This document shows, piece after piece, positions 9,373-18,167 of a DNA stretch of 64,000 nucleotides. Every line of letters begins with the position of its first letter. Positions within the stretch are counted from its first letter, which is position 1. The notes under the pieces are model-generated. The model was not told the DNA's origin. It saw only the letters and a program-made list of their open reading frames with translations, and searched no databases. Origin of the DNA: an uncultured Pseudodesulfovibrio sp. (GTDB taxonomy: Bacteria > Desulfobacterota > Desulfovibrionia > Desulfovibrionales > Desulfovibrionaceae); contig NZ_OY782498.1 of assembly GCF_963677845.1 (NCBI RefSeq), positions 1,557,518-1,621,517 of the forward strand, in the 5' to 3' direction. Position numbers and translations under genes: made by a program.

Positions 9373-10099
9373 TCTGGAAAAGGGCGTCAAAGCTTGGGAC
9401 GATTTTTCCCCGAGAGATCGGGAAAACATCGTTCGCTTTTACGCGCCCAAAATCCGAATTCTTGCCTTACGGCTCAAAGCCAAACTGCCACAAAGCGTTG
9501 AACTTAACGAACTTATCAGCGCAGGAAGTCTTGGCCTGCTCGACGCTCTAGGTAAATTCAATCCCACTCTTGGCATCAAATTCGACACCTATTCAGAAAA
9601 TCGAATCAAGGGAGCCATGCTTGATGAACTCAGAAGAATGGACTGGTTTTCCAGAGGGTTACGTCAAAAAGTCAAAGTACTGGAAGACGCTACACGACAG
9701 ATTGAACATGAAACAGGTGCTCCTGCAACAGCTGAACAATTGCAAGACCATACTGGCATGTCTGAAAAAGAAGTCCGTCAAGGACTTGAGGCTCTTCATA
9801 ACCAAGTATGCCTAAGCCTCGACTCTTTTCAGGAAAATCTCATCGGTCAAAAAAATATGACTGACGACGAACCGTTTCAGTCAGCCGCATTTCAGGAGAT
9901 TGTTGACAAAGTAGCCAATCTCATTGAAGAATTGACGCCGCGAGAAAAATTGGTCATATCTTTATATTATGGTGAGGAGTTGAACATGAAAGAAACTGCC
10001 GAAGTTATGGATATAACCGAAGGTCGCGTCTCTCAACTTCACTCCCAAGCATTAAAAAAATTGAGAAAAACGTTCCGAGCTCGCTATGAATGCGAGTAG
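9314..10099 (+). CDS. fliA: flagellar sigma factor FliA (sigma-28)
   Basis: A 261-residue sigma-70-family factor of the FliA group, with regions 2 (core binding and -10 recognition; the DTYSENRIKGAMLDELR-like segment is diagnostic), 3 and 4 (C-terminal helix-turn-helix with VSQLHSQALKKLR). It directs late flagellar genes and is normally held by FlgM until the hook is complete. The only in-frame ATG before region 1 is at 9314, inside flhG, giving a 59-base overlap; its Shine-Dalgarno is poor, which fits reinitiation or coupling with flhG. No alternative start was found before the conserved region. Confidence 0.95.
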   Translation: MAILNSSGKNSSSRNDPWLDLEKGVKAWDDFSPRDRENIVRFYAPKIRILALRLKAKLPQSVELNELISAGSLGLLDALGKFNPTLGIKFDTYSENRIKGAMLDELRRMDWFSRGLRQKVKVLEDATRQIEHETGAPATAEQLQDHTGMSEKEVRQGLEALHNQVCLSLDSFQENLIGQKNMTDDEPFQSAAFQEIVDKVANLIEELTPREKLVISLYYGEELNMKETAEVMDITEGRVSQLHSQALKKLRKTFRARYECE

Positions 10100-10121
10100 A
10101 ACTCACGAAAGGAGATATTGA

Positions 10122-10502
10122 ATGGGTTACGATACCAACATGCGCGTTCTTGTGGTCGATGATTTCTCCACCATGCGAAAAATCATTAAGAATATTTTGC
10201 GTCAAATCGGCTTTACCAACATTGTCGAAGCTGATGACGGCTCAACCGCATGGGAAGTTCTCAATAAAGATAACATCGACTTTATCGTTTCTGACTGGAA
10301 CATGCCGACTATGTCCGGCATTGAACTGTTGCGTAAAGTTCGTGCGAGTGAAGAATATGCCGATATCCCCTTCTTGATGGTTACCGCTGAAGCACAGCAG
10401 GAAAACATCATTGAAGCGGTTCAAGCCAAGGTGTCCAATTATATCGTCAAGCCGTTCACTCCTGAAACCTTGGGCCAGAAGATCGACAAAATCTTCGCCT
10501 AA
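10122..10502 (+). CDS. cheY: chemotaxis response regulator CheY
   Basis: A 126-residue single receiver domain. Acidic pocket residues lie in VVDD (13-14), the phosphoacceptor is Asp58 in SDWNMP, with Thr88 and Lys110 as the usual switch residues. The SDWNMP and NYIVKPF segments match true CheY, which binds FliM at the motor switch when phosphorylated by CheA. It sits in the flagellar operon after fliA, as in related genomes, with a strong AAGGAG ribosome site. No cheA or cheZ is in this window. Confidence 0.93.
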   Translation: MGYDTNMRVLVVDDFSTMRKIIKNILRQIGFTNIVEADDGSTAWEVLNKDNIDFIVSDWNMPTMSGIELLRKVRASEEYADIPFLMVTAEAQQENIIEAVQAKVSNYIVKPFTPETLGQKIDKIFA

Positions 10503-10533
10503 ACGTCCAGCAACAGCCGGTTAGGCGTACACA

Positions 10534-11250
10534 ATGGTCTTGCTTGTTCCCGATGACACTGAAGATGTAACCAATGTTACTTCGACAGACGATCTTTCTG
10601 AGCAGCCGAAAGCGCAGCTTGATGATAGCGAGGCAAGCAGGGCCACGCAAAAAGTCGACCTTGACCTCGACGACGCTCCTTTTTTGGAAGACGAAGAAGA
10701 GGAAGAAGAAATAACGGATGTAGAGGAGGAAACTCCTCTACTTCAGGAAGATGACAGCGAACCAAAACCAGGACTTGCTGCTCTCTTAAAAAACAAACTG
10801 TTTCTCATCAGTTTTGGCGTCATTCTTATTCTTGTTGTCGTCATCATTATACTTCTCCTACGCGAACCAGACGCTCCCCCTCCCCCGCCTCCAACTCCAA
10901 TTGAAGAAATTCTACCAGAAGAAACACCTGTAGCCGTTGAAACACCGCAGATACTCATTCGGCTTGATCCTTTTCTCATCGAACAAAAAGATGAAGAAGG
11001 AAATATCAGATTTCTTGAAATACGTGTTTTGGTTTCTACCGAAGACGAAGGACTCTCCATGCAGTTCAAGCAGGAGACCTATGCCGTTAGAAACGCGTTG
11101 TTTTACTACCTGAAGAATAAGGATTTACAATTTTTATCCGATAAGAATAATAGTGATAAACTCAAAAGTGAATTATTGGCAATTATCAATCAATACATGG
11201 GATTTGGTCAGTTTGAGACACTGATGTTCGAACAATATCTTGTGAGGTAA
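10534..11250 (+). CDS. fliL: FliL family flagellar basal body protein with acidic N-terminal extension
   Basis: A 238-residue protein. Residues 1-80 are cytoplasmic and very acidic with a Glu-rich run, followed by one transmembrane helix (about 88-109), a six-proline stretch, and a periplasmic domain that ends with a hydrophobic segment and a basic last residue, as in FliL. FliL surrounds the stator units and supports torque. The position after cheY fits. The long acidic extension makes it longer than the common 150-180 residues. The Asp/Glu-rich part may bind partners on the cytoplasmic side, which is inference. Confidence 0.85.
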   Translation: MVLLVPDDTEDVTNVTSTDDLSEQPKAQLDDSEASRATQKVDLDLDDAPFLEDEEEEEEITDVEEETPLLQEDDSEPKPGLAALLKNKLFLISFGVILILVVVIIILLLREPDAPPPPPPTPIEEILPEETPVAVETPQILIRLDPFLIEQKDEEGNIRFLEIRVLVSTEDEGLSMQFKQETYAVRNALFYYLKNKDLQFLSDKNNSDKLKSELLAIINQYMGFGQFETLMFEQYLVR

Positions 11251-11253
11251 GCC

Positions 11254-11583
11254 ATGAGCCCGACTCCGCTGGATCTGCCGATTTTAATATCGCAACTGCC
11301 GTATGTGCAGAAGATCGCTCATGCGGAAAAAGCCAAACCTGAAATCCAGCAGTTATTGTTTGGCCCACTCATTCGTGAACAGGTAAAACGGCAGGAGGGG
11401 CTTGTTCAGCAGGTCGAAAAAAAGGCACAAACAGACCCAATCGACAGAGATGGCCGCAACAACGAGCAGCAACAAGCGGCATCTGAACGCAAAAAGAAAA
11501 ACACGGACGAAGAAGATTCACCTGAAAGTGGGTCTTCCAATGCTTCTCCTTGGGCTGGAAACATTGTCAACGTGAAGATTTAA
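11254..11583 (+). CDS. small hydrophilic protein of the flagellar operon, function unknown
   Basis: A 109-residue soluble protein that I do not recognise by function. The N-terminal third (with LPYVQKIAHAEKAKP) looks folded and helical; the rest is charged, rich in Lys, Glu and Gln, and probably disordered, ending in a short hydrophobic WAGNIVNVKI-like tail. It starts three bases after fliL and so is translated with it. It could be a chaperone, a small export substrate or an assembly factor; the context suggests a flagellar role but nothing proves it. Confidence 0.72.
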   Translation: MSPTPLDLPILISQLPYVQKIAHAEKAKPEIQQLLFGPLIREQVKRQEGLVQQVEKKAQTDPIDRDGRNNEQQQAASERKKKNTDEEDSPESGSSNASPWAGNIVNVKI

Positions 11584-11629
11584 CAGTATATTCTCCACTT
11601 CAAATAATTTCTCACAGAGGATGACCTCC

Positions 11630-12037
11630 ATGTCCGATCTGCTCATTATCCTGTTTTCTTTTAGCGAAGTCGTTCTGCTCGCCATCGTTATACTCTTTTT
11701 TTTGCGACTAAAAAAATCAGAAACCCTCTTATCCGGTCTTCAAGCTAATCAACAAGAATTCATCAAACGCCTTCAATTCAATACGCAATTAGAAAATGAA
11801 CTTGTTTCAACTTTTGAACAACGCCAACAAGAATTGGTTGCTCTCAATACTGAGCTTGAGAAAAAAGCAACATCCCTTCAAAAACTTGTTGATCTCGCCA
11901 ATGAATATTGTAAGTCACCGCAATTCATGCGAGAAATAATAATTCAAGGACATAGAGTCGGCAAGTCACCTGTTCAACTCGCCAAATCAACGGGGTTAAG
12001 CCTCGAAGAAATTGAACTCATCATTGACCAGTCCTGA
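11630..12037 (+). CDS. membrane-anchored coiled-coil protein with C-terminal helix-turn-helix-like segment
   Basis: A 135-residue protein. One N-terminal transmembrane helix (about residues 5-26) is followed by a coiled coil (about 30-90) and a C-terminal segment with GHRVGKSPVQLAKSTGLSL, which has the spacing of a helix-turn-helix (sequence of a DNA-binding type, though on a membrane protein it may be a protein contact). An earlier ATG at 11621 overlaps the AGAGG ribosome site, so the ATG at 11630, nine bases downstream of it, is the better start. Similar small proteins occur in flagellar operons of other bacteria. The function is unknown. Confidence 0.72.
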   Translation: MSDLLIILFSFSEVVLLAIVILFFLRLKKSETLLSGLQANQQEFIKRLQFNTQLENELVSTFEQRQQELVALNTELEKKATSLQKLVDLANEYCKSPQFMREIIIQGHRVGKSPVQLAKSTGLSLEEIELIIDQS

Positions 12038-12055
12038 ACGGAAAAACAGCAACCA

Positions 12056-12898
12056 ATGCGTATTAAAGGATATGGAAATGGAACGGGCGGCTTCGGTGGC
12101 GGTAGAGAGCGGTCTGATTCATTTCGTAATAAACATCGCCTTGGACAAAAAATCCGTGGGAAACTCATTAAGAATATCGCGGACAACATGGCTTGGGTCG
12201 ATTTCAATGGTAACCGCCTACTAGCACAATTGGCGAATCCTCACTCAGAAGGAAGTCTCCTTCTTTTTATCATCAAACAACTTAACCCTCAGATCATCCT
12301 AAAAGAACTTGGCGCCAATCACGCAGATGGAACGAATGCTTTAAATTTAGCAAACACTTTTGATACTACTCGCACCCTTTTTGAAAAAAAATTCTGGGCA
12401 ATTACAAAAGCATGCTCTCTTACTCAACCGTCACTTTCTTGCATTAATTTCATGAAAATTATTGCAACAAATTCTGAATTATTTGCTTGTTATATGGATG
12501 CTTCCAACTGTGCTCGATCCATATCTAACGCCTTACTAGATGCCAAGCGCGGGACAATTATATACCAACCCTGGCTTGCTTCAGAAAGTCATCGTCAAGT
12601 CACGCTGGTCAAAGAAACAAATCATCGTTCTAAGATGACGGAATCCATCGTGGAATTCGATCACCCAAGTATGGGACTTGTCCGCATAGAATTCTTCCAC
12701 AAAGCAAAAACAGTGGCATACAAACTTAAAATGCAACGCCCTCAACATAGCGCTGCACTTATGCGTTTTCTTTCCACTAAAAAACACCATGTAAATCAAT
12801 TGAACCTTCAACATCTGGGAATATCCAAACTCCCTCAAAGTGGACATGGGGGAATACTCGCTGAACTATTGTTTCGAACAGAAAACCTCATCAAGTAA
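12056..12898 (+). CDS. conserved hypothetical protein at the end of the flagellar operon
   Basis: A 280-residue protein without signal or transmembrane segment. The N-terminus is glycine-rich and basic, followed by a small beta-rich part (GKLIKNIADNMAWVDFNG) and then a mostly helical region. The beginning resembles the small barrel-like start seen in some flagellar hook-length-control-related proteins, but the match is weak and I do not assign that function. It lies 18 bases after the coiled-coil gene and is the last gene before a strong terminator. The ribosome site is weak. Confidence 0.68.
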   Translation: MRIKGYGNGTGGFGGGRERSDSFRNKHRLGQKIRGKLIKNIADNMAWVDFNGNRLLAQLANPHSEGSLLLFIIKQLNPQIILKELGANHADGTNALNLANTFDTTRTLFEKKFWAITKACSLTQPSLSCINFMKIIATNSELFACYMDASNCARSISNALLDAKRGTIIYQPWLASESHRQVTLVKETNHRSKMTESIVEFDHPSMGLVRIEFFHKAKTVAYKLKMQRPQHSAALMRFLSTKKHHVNQLNLQHLGISKLPQSGHGGILAELLFRTENLIK

Positions 12899-12947
12899 CT
12901 CAAAAGGACATGGAACGTAAAAAATAATAGAAATCTTTTTCCCAATC

Positions 12948-12981
12948 AAAAAGCCCCGGAGCATTTGCTCCGGGGCTTTTT
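12948..12981. terminator. bidirectional terminator between the flagellar operon and lpxC
   Basis: A 16-bp inverted repeat (12948-12963 with 12966-12981) with a GC-rich core (GCCCCGGAGC) and A- and T-runs on both sides. It can end transcription from the left (flagellar operon) and from the right (lpxC), which are convergent. Confidence 0.9.
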
Positions 12982-13002
12982 GATTTTCTTTAAAATCAAA
13001 GA

Positions 13003-13923
13003 CTAAGCAACGGCTGTAGCTGGTTCCAGAATATCGCCACCAAACACCTCCTCAGCAACACGAGGCTGAGTTAACACCTTCTCTTCCAAATACAAATCCC
13101 TATTTTCATCCAAATGACGCAGGAAGGAATTGTTTAATGCGTGACCAGAAGCGAACACTTCAAAATGACCACGAATCGGTGCACCAAAAATCGCCATATC
13201 ACCGACAAAATCCAGCACCTTATGACGAACAAATTCATCCTTGAAACGAAGACCTTCTGCGTTAAGAATACCATATTCATCAAGGACGACTGCATTGTCG
13301 AGAGACCCACCAAGAGCCAAACCGTTTGCATGCAGATAGTCGACTTCTTTCAAGAAACCGAACGTGCGAGCCTTGGCAACTTCCTTAGCGAATGTGTCAG
13401 GAGTAATTTCAAGTTCCATCTGTTGGCGGCCAATAAGAGGATGGGCAAAATCTATAATATAATCGATACGAAACCCATCATACGGACGAGCCTTGATGTA
13501 TTTACCATCTTGCTCAAATTCGATATTTTTCTTAATCGCCATGACCTTACGGGCCTTGCTCAATGTACGAATACCGGCCTGCTTAAGTAAATAAACAAAA
13601 GAAGCAGCACTACCATCCATGATGGGCAATTCGCGTCCTGAAACTTCGATTTGAATATTATCAATACCCATACCGTTAATTGCGGCCATGAGATGTTCGA
13701 CAGTAGCAACGGTTTCGCGACCATCACCCAGCACAGTAGCAAGACTGGTCTCAACAACCAAAGACGGAGCGGGAGTCAAAAAGGTGGAACCGGAACCATT
13801 GCGTAGAGCAAAGAGAATTCCAGTGTCCTCGGCCGCGGGACGCAACACCAACTCCACCTGCTTCCCGCTGTGAAGTCCAATGCCCGTACAACGGACCGAT
13901 TTATGTATAGTAGTCTGAGACAT
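13003..13923 (-). CDS. lpxC: UDP-3-O-acyl-N-acetylglucosamine deacetylase LpxC
   Basis: A 306-residue zinc deacetylase that catalyses the committed step of lipid A synthesis. The start has the TGIGLHSG motif, zinc-ligand regions include EHLMAAINGMGIDN and the HKVLDFVGD segment near residue 230, and a DNAVVLDEYG segment is present. Length is normal. The Shine-Dalgarno CCGGAGG is clear. It shows that the organism has lipopolysaccharide-type outer membrane. It is convergent with the flagellar operon; a 180-base AT-rich gap separates it from prmC and should contain its promoter, but I could not settle on one. Confidence 0.97.
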   Translation of the reverse strand: MSQTTIHKSVRCTGIGLHSGKQVELVLRPAAEDTGILFALRNGSGSTFLTPAPSLVVETSLATVLGDGRETVATVEHLMAAINGMGIDNIQIEVSGRELPIMDGSAASFVYLLKQAGIRTLSKARKVMAIKKNIEFEQDGKYIKARPYDGFRIDYIIDFAHPLIGRQQMELEITPDTFAKEVAKARTFGFLKEVDYLHANGLALGGSLDNAVVLDEYGILNAEGLRFKDEFVRHKVLDFVGDMAIFGAPIRGHFEVFASGHALNNSFLRHLDENRDLYLEEKVLTQPRVAEEVFGGDILEPATAVA

Positions 13924-14104
13924 TATTCCTCCGGTAATTAACCTAAATCATTACAAGCAAGAACAATGCCATCTAGCGATGCACTAGTAAACTATCAAAA
14001 AGATTGAATTAATTAAGAATACGTCTTTCTAAAACAGTGTTGCTTTCTCGCAACTAATTGTATTTTTACAACAACAATTTTTAACTATTGTTGCATTTAT
14101 ACGA

Positions 14105-14959
14105 TTATAATTTTTGAGCACTGACAATACGATCATGTCCAGCAAGGTCTTTGACCACCTTAACCTGCCCAAATTGCGGAAAGAGATTGAGTATTATTTT
14201 TTTCACGCTATCCCCTTGCCCACAACCAATCTCCATAAGAAAATGCCCACCGCTCTTCAATGCTGCAAGCATTCCCGGAAGCATTTTTCTGACATGGTTG
14301 AGACCATCACTACCACTGACCAAAGCCATGGTTGGCTCAAAACGAGTGACCTCGTGACTTGCCTTATCGAATTCAGCCAGTGTCACATAAGGAGGATTGG
14401 AGACAATAAGATCGAAAAACTCTTCACCGAGGTTATCCTGAGTAAAATCAGCATGACGAAAACGGATACGTTTTTCAACGCCATGTTGAATGGCATTCCT
14501 CTTAGCAACTGCCAATGCCGCGGGACTAAGGTCGATGGCCACACATTCAGATTTTAGGAAAAAAGAAGCAATGGTTACAGCAAGAATTCCTGAACCAGTT
14601 CCGAGATCAGCATAACTAAAACAAGCGTCTTTCTGATAGAGGGATTCAACCTCCTCAACTATATGCTCAGTTTCAGGCCGCGGTATCAAGACATCCGGCG
14701 TGACAAAAAAGTCCAAACCGTAAAATTCTTTTTCACCCAGAATATAAGCAACAGGCTCGCCTGCAGCCCGCCTTTCAACAAGTGCATAAATCTCTACGAA
14801 CTCTTCATCGGTCACGACTCGCTCTTGATCAATAATCAACGATAGACGTGAACAATCGAGGACATGTGCTATAAGTAGCTCAGCACTCAAACGAGGTGAA
14901 TCAACCTCGTTCAAACGAGTTTCGCACTCATTAAGAATAGATAAAATTGCGGGAGACAA
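14105..14959 (-). CDS. prmC: peptide chain release factor glutamine methyltransferase PrmC
   Basis: A 284-residue SAM-dependent methyltransferase with an N-terminal helical domain, the SAM-binding DLGTGSGILAV motif and the substrate-binding NPPYV motif. It methylates the Gln of the GGQ motif in release factors. It follows prfA, its substrate, after 22 bases, the usual pairing. The start codon is TTG at 14959; no better in-frame start is close by. An AT-rich inverted repeat (14072-14093) downstream may be a weak terminator. Confidence 0.95.
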   Translation of the reverse strand: MSPAILSILNECETRLNEVDSPRLSAELLIAHVLDCSRLSLIIDQERVVTDEEFVEIYALVERRAAGEPVAYILGEKEFYGLDFFVTPDVLIPRPETEHIVEEVESLYQKDACFSYADLGTGSGILAVTIASFFLKSECVAIDLSPAALAVAKRNAIQHGVEKRIRFRHADFTQDNLGEEFFDLIVSNPPYVTLAEFDKASHEVTRFEPTMALVSGSDGLNHVRKMLPGMLAALKSGGHFLMEIGCGQGDSVKKIILNLFPQFGQVKVVKDLAGHDRIVSAQKL

Positions 14960-14981
14960 TGTGAGAGTCCCGTATCAACTA

Positions 14982-16049
14982 TTAATCGCCTTGACGTTTC
15001 ATCGCCTCAGCCTGGTAATGGCTGATCAAGGCCTCGGTCAACTCCTGAAGTTCACCTTCCATGATTTGCGGCAACTTATGCAACGTCAAGTTGATACGAT
15101 GATCAGACACTCGTCCCTGCGGATAATTATACGTACGAATACGCTCGGAACGGTCACCAGAACCAACTTGACTGCGACGTGTTGCATCTTCTTCGGCTTT
15201 GGCCTTTTCCTGCTCCAACTGTAAAAGTCGAGAACGCAGGACTTTCATGGCCTTGGCCTTATTCTTATGCTGAGACTTCTCATCCTGACAAATAACGACC
15301 AATCCGGTCGGTACATGTGTAATGCGAATAGCGGAATCGGTAGTGTTGACCGACTGTCCACCTGGACCTGAAGCCCGAAACACGTCAACACGCAAGTCCT
15401 CATTACGGATATTTACATCTACTTCCTCGGCCTCAGCCATGATAGCCACGGTCACTGCGGAAGTATGAATACGTCCCTGAGACTCAGTTGCCGGTACACG
15501 CTGTACACGATGAGTGCCAGACTCATACTTGAGCTTACTGTATACCTTTTCACCAGAAATAGAAGCAATGACCTCCTTAAGTCCACCGGAACCTGTGGAG
15601 TTGGAGCTCATCTCCTCTACTTTCCATCTGTTATCCTCAGCGTAGCGAGAATACATACGATAAAGATTGGCAGCAAAAAGCGCGGCTTCATCGCCACCGG
15701 TACCTGCTCGAATTTCAAGAATGATATTCTTCTCATCCATGGGATCTTTTGGCAAAAGAAGTACTTTAAGTTGCGCTTCAAGCTTAGGAAGTTCCCCTTC
15801 AATTTCAGCAATCTCGGCCTTAGCCATCTCCTGAATGTCGGGATCCGAGTCGTGCAAAAGCTCCTGATTGTCAGTCAATTCCTGAGAAAATTCTTTGTAC
15901 TTGCGAAAGACTGTGACCATATCACCAAGGTCTGCATGTGCTTTGGAAACCTTTTTATACCGTTCCTGATCATTAAAAATATCAGGTTGGGCAAGCTCCT
16001 GTTCCAATTCTTCGTATTTAACTTCAATCTCTTCAAGCTTGCCGAACAT
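14982..16049 (-). CDS. prfA: peptide chain release factor 1
   Basis: A 355-residue class I release factor. It has the GGQ motif in [16 protein letters not shown], which reaches the peptidyl transferase centre, and a normal N-terminal helical domain. RF1 reads UAA and UAG. I chose the ATG at 16049, eight bases after GAGGAG; a GTG three codons upstream would lie directly on that site. The ATG comes two bases after the stop of the YqhQ-like gene, so the two are coupled. Confidence 0.96.
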   Translation of the reverse strand: MFGKLEEIEVKYEELEQELAQPDIFNDQERYKKVSKAHADLGDMVTVFRKYKEFSQELTDNQELLHDSDPDIQEMAKAEIAEIEGELPKLEAQLKVLLLPKDPMDEKNIILEIRAGTGGDEAALFAANLYRMYSRYAEDNRWKVEEMSSNSTGSGGLKEVIASISGEKVYSKLKYESGTHRVQRVPATESQGRIHTSAVTVAIMAEAEEVDVNIRNEDLRVDVFRASGPGGQSVNTTDSAIRITHVPTGLVVICQDEKSQHKNKAKAMKVLRSRLLQLEQEKAKAEEDATRRSQVGSGDRSERIRTYNYPQGRVSDHRINLTLHKLPQIMEGELQELTEALISHYQAEAMKRQGD

Positions 16050-16051
16050 AA

Positions 16052-16975
16052 TTAGCACTCCTCGGGATTAACAGCGCATTGCAAAGCGGCTATGGCAACT
16101 TCGATCTGACTGTCGTCTGGTTCCTTGGTCGTCAACAACTGCATCATGAGCCCAGGCCAGCACATAATTTTGCATAACGCATTCTTGCTATACTTACCGG
16201 CAAACTTAATCATTTCATAGGCAACGCAACTAACCGGAACCATGAGAAAAAGCTTCATGCCTACAATATACAAATGCTTAACCATAAAATTTTCTGGGGA
16301 ATAAAAGGTAAGCAGGTACGGAACTAGAACTGCATACAACAAGATGGAAACAACCAAGACAAAAAGTAAGAAAGCGGTTCCACAACGGGGATGCAACCGA
16401 CTATAAAAACGTGTGGAATCAGGGGTAAGCTTTTTACCATCTTCCCAAGTCCAAATAACCTTATGCTCCGCGCCATGATATTCAAAAACGCGACGAATGT
16501 CAGGGATGAGGGATATGGAAACGATATACCCCACAAAAACGAGCATTTTGATGAAACCATCCCATGCATGAAAACTCAAAGAATCAACATCGCCTGCCCA
16601 ACCGAGATATTCCATACCTACGGACAAAAAGTGGGGCAAAACCACAAACAGACCAAGTGCAGCTCCGAGGGCAATAACCATCGTCATGACGAGGTGCCAT
16701 GATGTTAATTCTCCACCCTCTTCCTCGTCGTCTGCGGCCTGCATAGCAGAATAATTAAGTGCCTTGATCCCATTAACCATAGTTTCCATAAGAACCGGAA
16801 AACCACGAAGAAAAGGCTTCTTGAGCAAGGGATGCTTCACCATGGTAAACCACGGCCTGACATCTGTGACGATTTCTCCATCTGATTTACGAATGGCAAT
16901 AGCCAGCTTATCTTTGGCGCGCATCATGACGCCTTCAATAACGGCCTGACCACCGACGGCCTGAGGAGCGGCCAT
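16052..16975 (-). CDS. DUF1385 family membrane protein (YqhQ-like)
   Basis: A 307-residue integral membrane protein. It begins with the family signature [16 protein letters not shown], has several transmembrane segments in its middle, and contains EYHGAEHKV and LHPRCGTAF segments typical of DUF1385 (YqhQ). The function is not established. The order rpmE-DUF1385-prfA-prmC is common in bacteria. The frame continues upstream to 17167, but the extra 64 codons cover a strong RNA hairpin and lack family similarity; the ATG at 16975 has GAGGA ten bases upstream. Confidence 0.9.
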   Translation of the reverse strand: MAAPQAVGGQAVIEGVMMRAKDKLAIAIRKSDGEIVTDVRPWFTMVKHPLLKKPFLRGFPVLMETMVNGIKALNYSAMQAADDEEEGGELTSWHLVMTMVIALGAALGLFVVLPHFLSVGMEYLGWAGDVDSLSFHAWDGFIKMLVFVGYIVSISLIPDIRRVFEYHGAEHKVIWTWEDGKKLTPDSTRFYSRLHPRCGTAFLLFVLVVSILLYAVLVPYLLTFYSPENFMVKHLYIVGMKLFLMVPVSCVAYEMIKFAGKYSKNALCKIMCWPGLMMQLLTTKEPDDSQIEVAIAALQCAVNPEEC

Positions 16976-17117
16976 CGTCAAAAGTCCTCGCAGATTCAAG
17001 TAGTTACCCTCCGCTAATGGGTGGTAGTATTGACAGATCGCAGGAAACCCCCTGCGAATCACACAGGCAACAGAATTAAGTATTCCCTGGAGATTGTAAA
17101 GCCCGTCATACAATAGA

Positions 17118-17156
17118 ATATGCCTTCGCAGGGTCTTCACCCTAACGAAGGCATAT
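17118..17156 (-). other. strong RNA hairpin in the leader between rpmE and the DUF1385 gene
   Basis: An 11-bp outer stem (17118-17128 with 17146-17156) is topped by a 5-bp inner stem and a 4-base loop, split by a 1/2 internal loop. On the minus-strand transcript it begins about 25 bases after the rpmE stop and is not followed by a U-run, so it is not a standard terminator. It may be a processing or stability element. Confidence 0.6.
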
Positions 17157-17181
17157 GCTTTCGGCACAAGGCCGGGAAAAG

Positions 17182-17406
17182 CTACTTTTTCTGAGCGAGG
17201 GAATTCAGATCGCCGTACTTCTTACGGAAACGATCAATACGGCCTGCGGTGTCAACAAAACGCTGCTTGCCTGTGTAAAAAGGATGGCAATTGGAGCAGA
17301 TTTCTACTTCCAGCTCTTCGCCCTTTGTGGTCAACAATTCAGACTCGTACCCGCAGTGGCAACGAATTTTTGCCTTGTAGGTCTTGGGATGAATATCGTT
17401 CTTCAT
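17182..17406 (-). CDS. rpmE: 50S ribosomal protein L31 (zinc-binding form)
   Basis: A 74-residue L31 protein with four cysteines, in CHCG near residue 18 and [10 protein letters not shown] near residue 38, forming the zinc site of the C+ type. The C+ form contrasts with the zinc-free paralogue some bacteria use under zinc limitation. AGGAGA precedes the ATG. It leads the rpmE-DUF1385-prfA-prmC gene string. Confidence 0.97.
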   Translation of the reverse strand: MKNDIHPKTYKAKIRCHCGYESELLTTKGEELEVEICSNCHPFYTGKQRFVDTAGRIDRFRKKYGDLNSLAQKK

Positions 17407-17589
17407 GACTATCTCCTGTCATTCTTTTTGCGTGGAACTCGGTCTTATACGCACTGGCCCACCGGTTGGCAAGTAAAAAATCAAGCCTTTTTCCAGACAA
17501 TGAAAGCATTTCATTTCTTTCGAGGACGCTTGAGACACTTACACCATATGATATTAAAGCTGCGTCGAACAGCCTCGAGAAAAATGAAA

Positions 17590-17611
17590 GGCGGACGCCG
17601 GAGCGTCCGCC
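17590..17611 (-). terminator. terminator after dsrC
   Basis: A 9-bp GC-rich perfect stem (17590-17598 with 17603-17611) with a CGGA-type loop is followed on the minus strand by TTTCATTTT. It lies 24 bases past the dsrC stop codon. Confidence 0.88.
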
Positions 17612-17635
17612 TTGATAATCAAGCTCTGGTGCGGA

Positions 17636-17953
17636 CTAAACGCAGCCGGTGGGCTTGGGCAGGCCAGCCATCTTACAGGCTCCCTTACCAGGTCCGGACG
17701 GGAACAGTTCGTAGATCTGCTTCAGTTTGAAGCCAGTGACCTTGGAAAGAATACGGACCATCGGTGCGATGCCGTTCTTCTTGTAGTAGTCCTGCAGGAA
17801 ATCGATGACTTTCTGGTGATCTTCGGTGATTTCCTTGATACCTTCAGACTCTTTTACGTAGTCAACCCACTGCGGGGTCCAGTCTTCAAATTTCTGCAGG
17901 AAACCGTCTTCATCAACTTCAAAAGAAGCACCTTCAAATTCAACTACAGCCAT
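17636..17953 (-). CDS. dsrC: DsrC, sulfur-carrier protein of dissimilatory sulfite reduction
   Basis: A 105-residue DsrC/TusE-family protein. The flexible C-terminal arm has both redox cysteines: the penultimate residue (GCV end) and another 11 residues earlier (GACKMAG). The presence of both defines true DsrC rather than TusE. DsrC forms a trisulfide with the sulfite-derived sulfur at DsrAB, later reduced through DsrMKJOP. As in other sulfate reducers it is encoded apart from dsrAB. It has its own terminator and AGGAGG ribosome site, consistent with very high expression. Confidence 0.96.
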   Translation of the reverse strand: MAVVEFEGASFEVDEDGFLQKFEDWTPQWVDYVKESEGIKEITEDHQKVIDFLQDYYKKNGIAPMVRILSKVTGFKLKQIYELFPSGPGKGACKMAGLPKPTGCV

Positions 17954-18049
17954 TGTATCCTCCTAATGGATGTTTTTCATGCTGTGCCCCCGAAACATTT
18001 CGAGGTAACCATATCCGTTTAAACAGCGATCCGCTGCTTAGATGCAATA

Positions 18050-18077
18050 TAAAAAATACACACGGCCTCAAACCGTG
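18050..18077 (-). terminator. terminator after the YcaO gene
   Basis: On the minus strand a 5-6 bp stem (GCACGG with CCGTG, 18061-18077) with a 7-base loop is followed by TGTATTTTTT. It separates the YcaO gene from dsrC, so dsrC must have its own promoter in the remaining 100 bases, which I could not pin down. Confidence 0.6.
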
Positions 18078-18167
18078 CAGGGACATTACGACCACGCATA
18101 CCCTTTGTCAAGCACAAGGCTCATTTCAATTCAAGAAATAAAGCCCCACTCTAACCATTCTAAATAA

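Noticed and set aside
13141-13590. A plus-strand frame inside lpxC
   Set aside because: The region is fully explained by LpxC motifs on the minus strand.
13960-14002. A possible lpxC promoter (TTGATA and a TAGATG-like box)
   Set aside because: The spacing fits only with a poor -10 box, so I did not list it as a feature.
16976-17167. An N-terminal extension of the DUF1385 protein
   Set aside because: The extra codons cover a strong hairpin and lack family similarity; the internal ATG has a good ribosome site.
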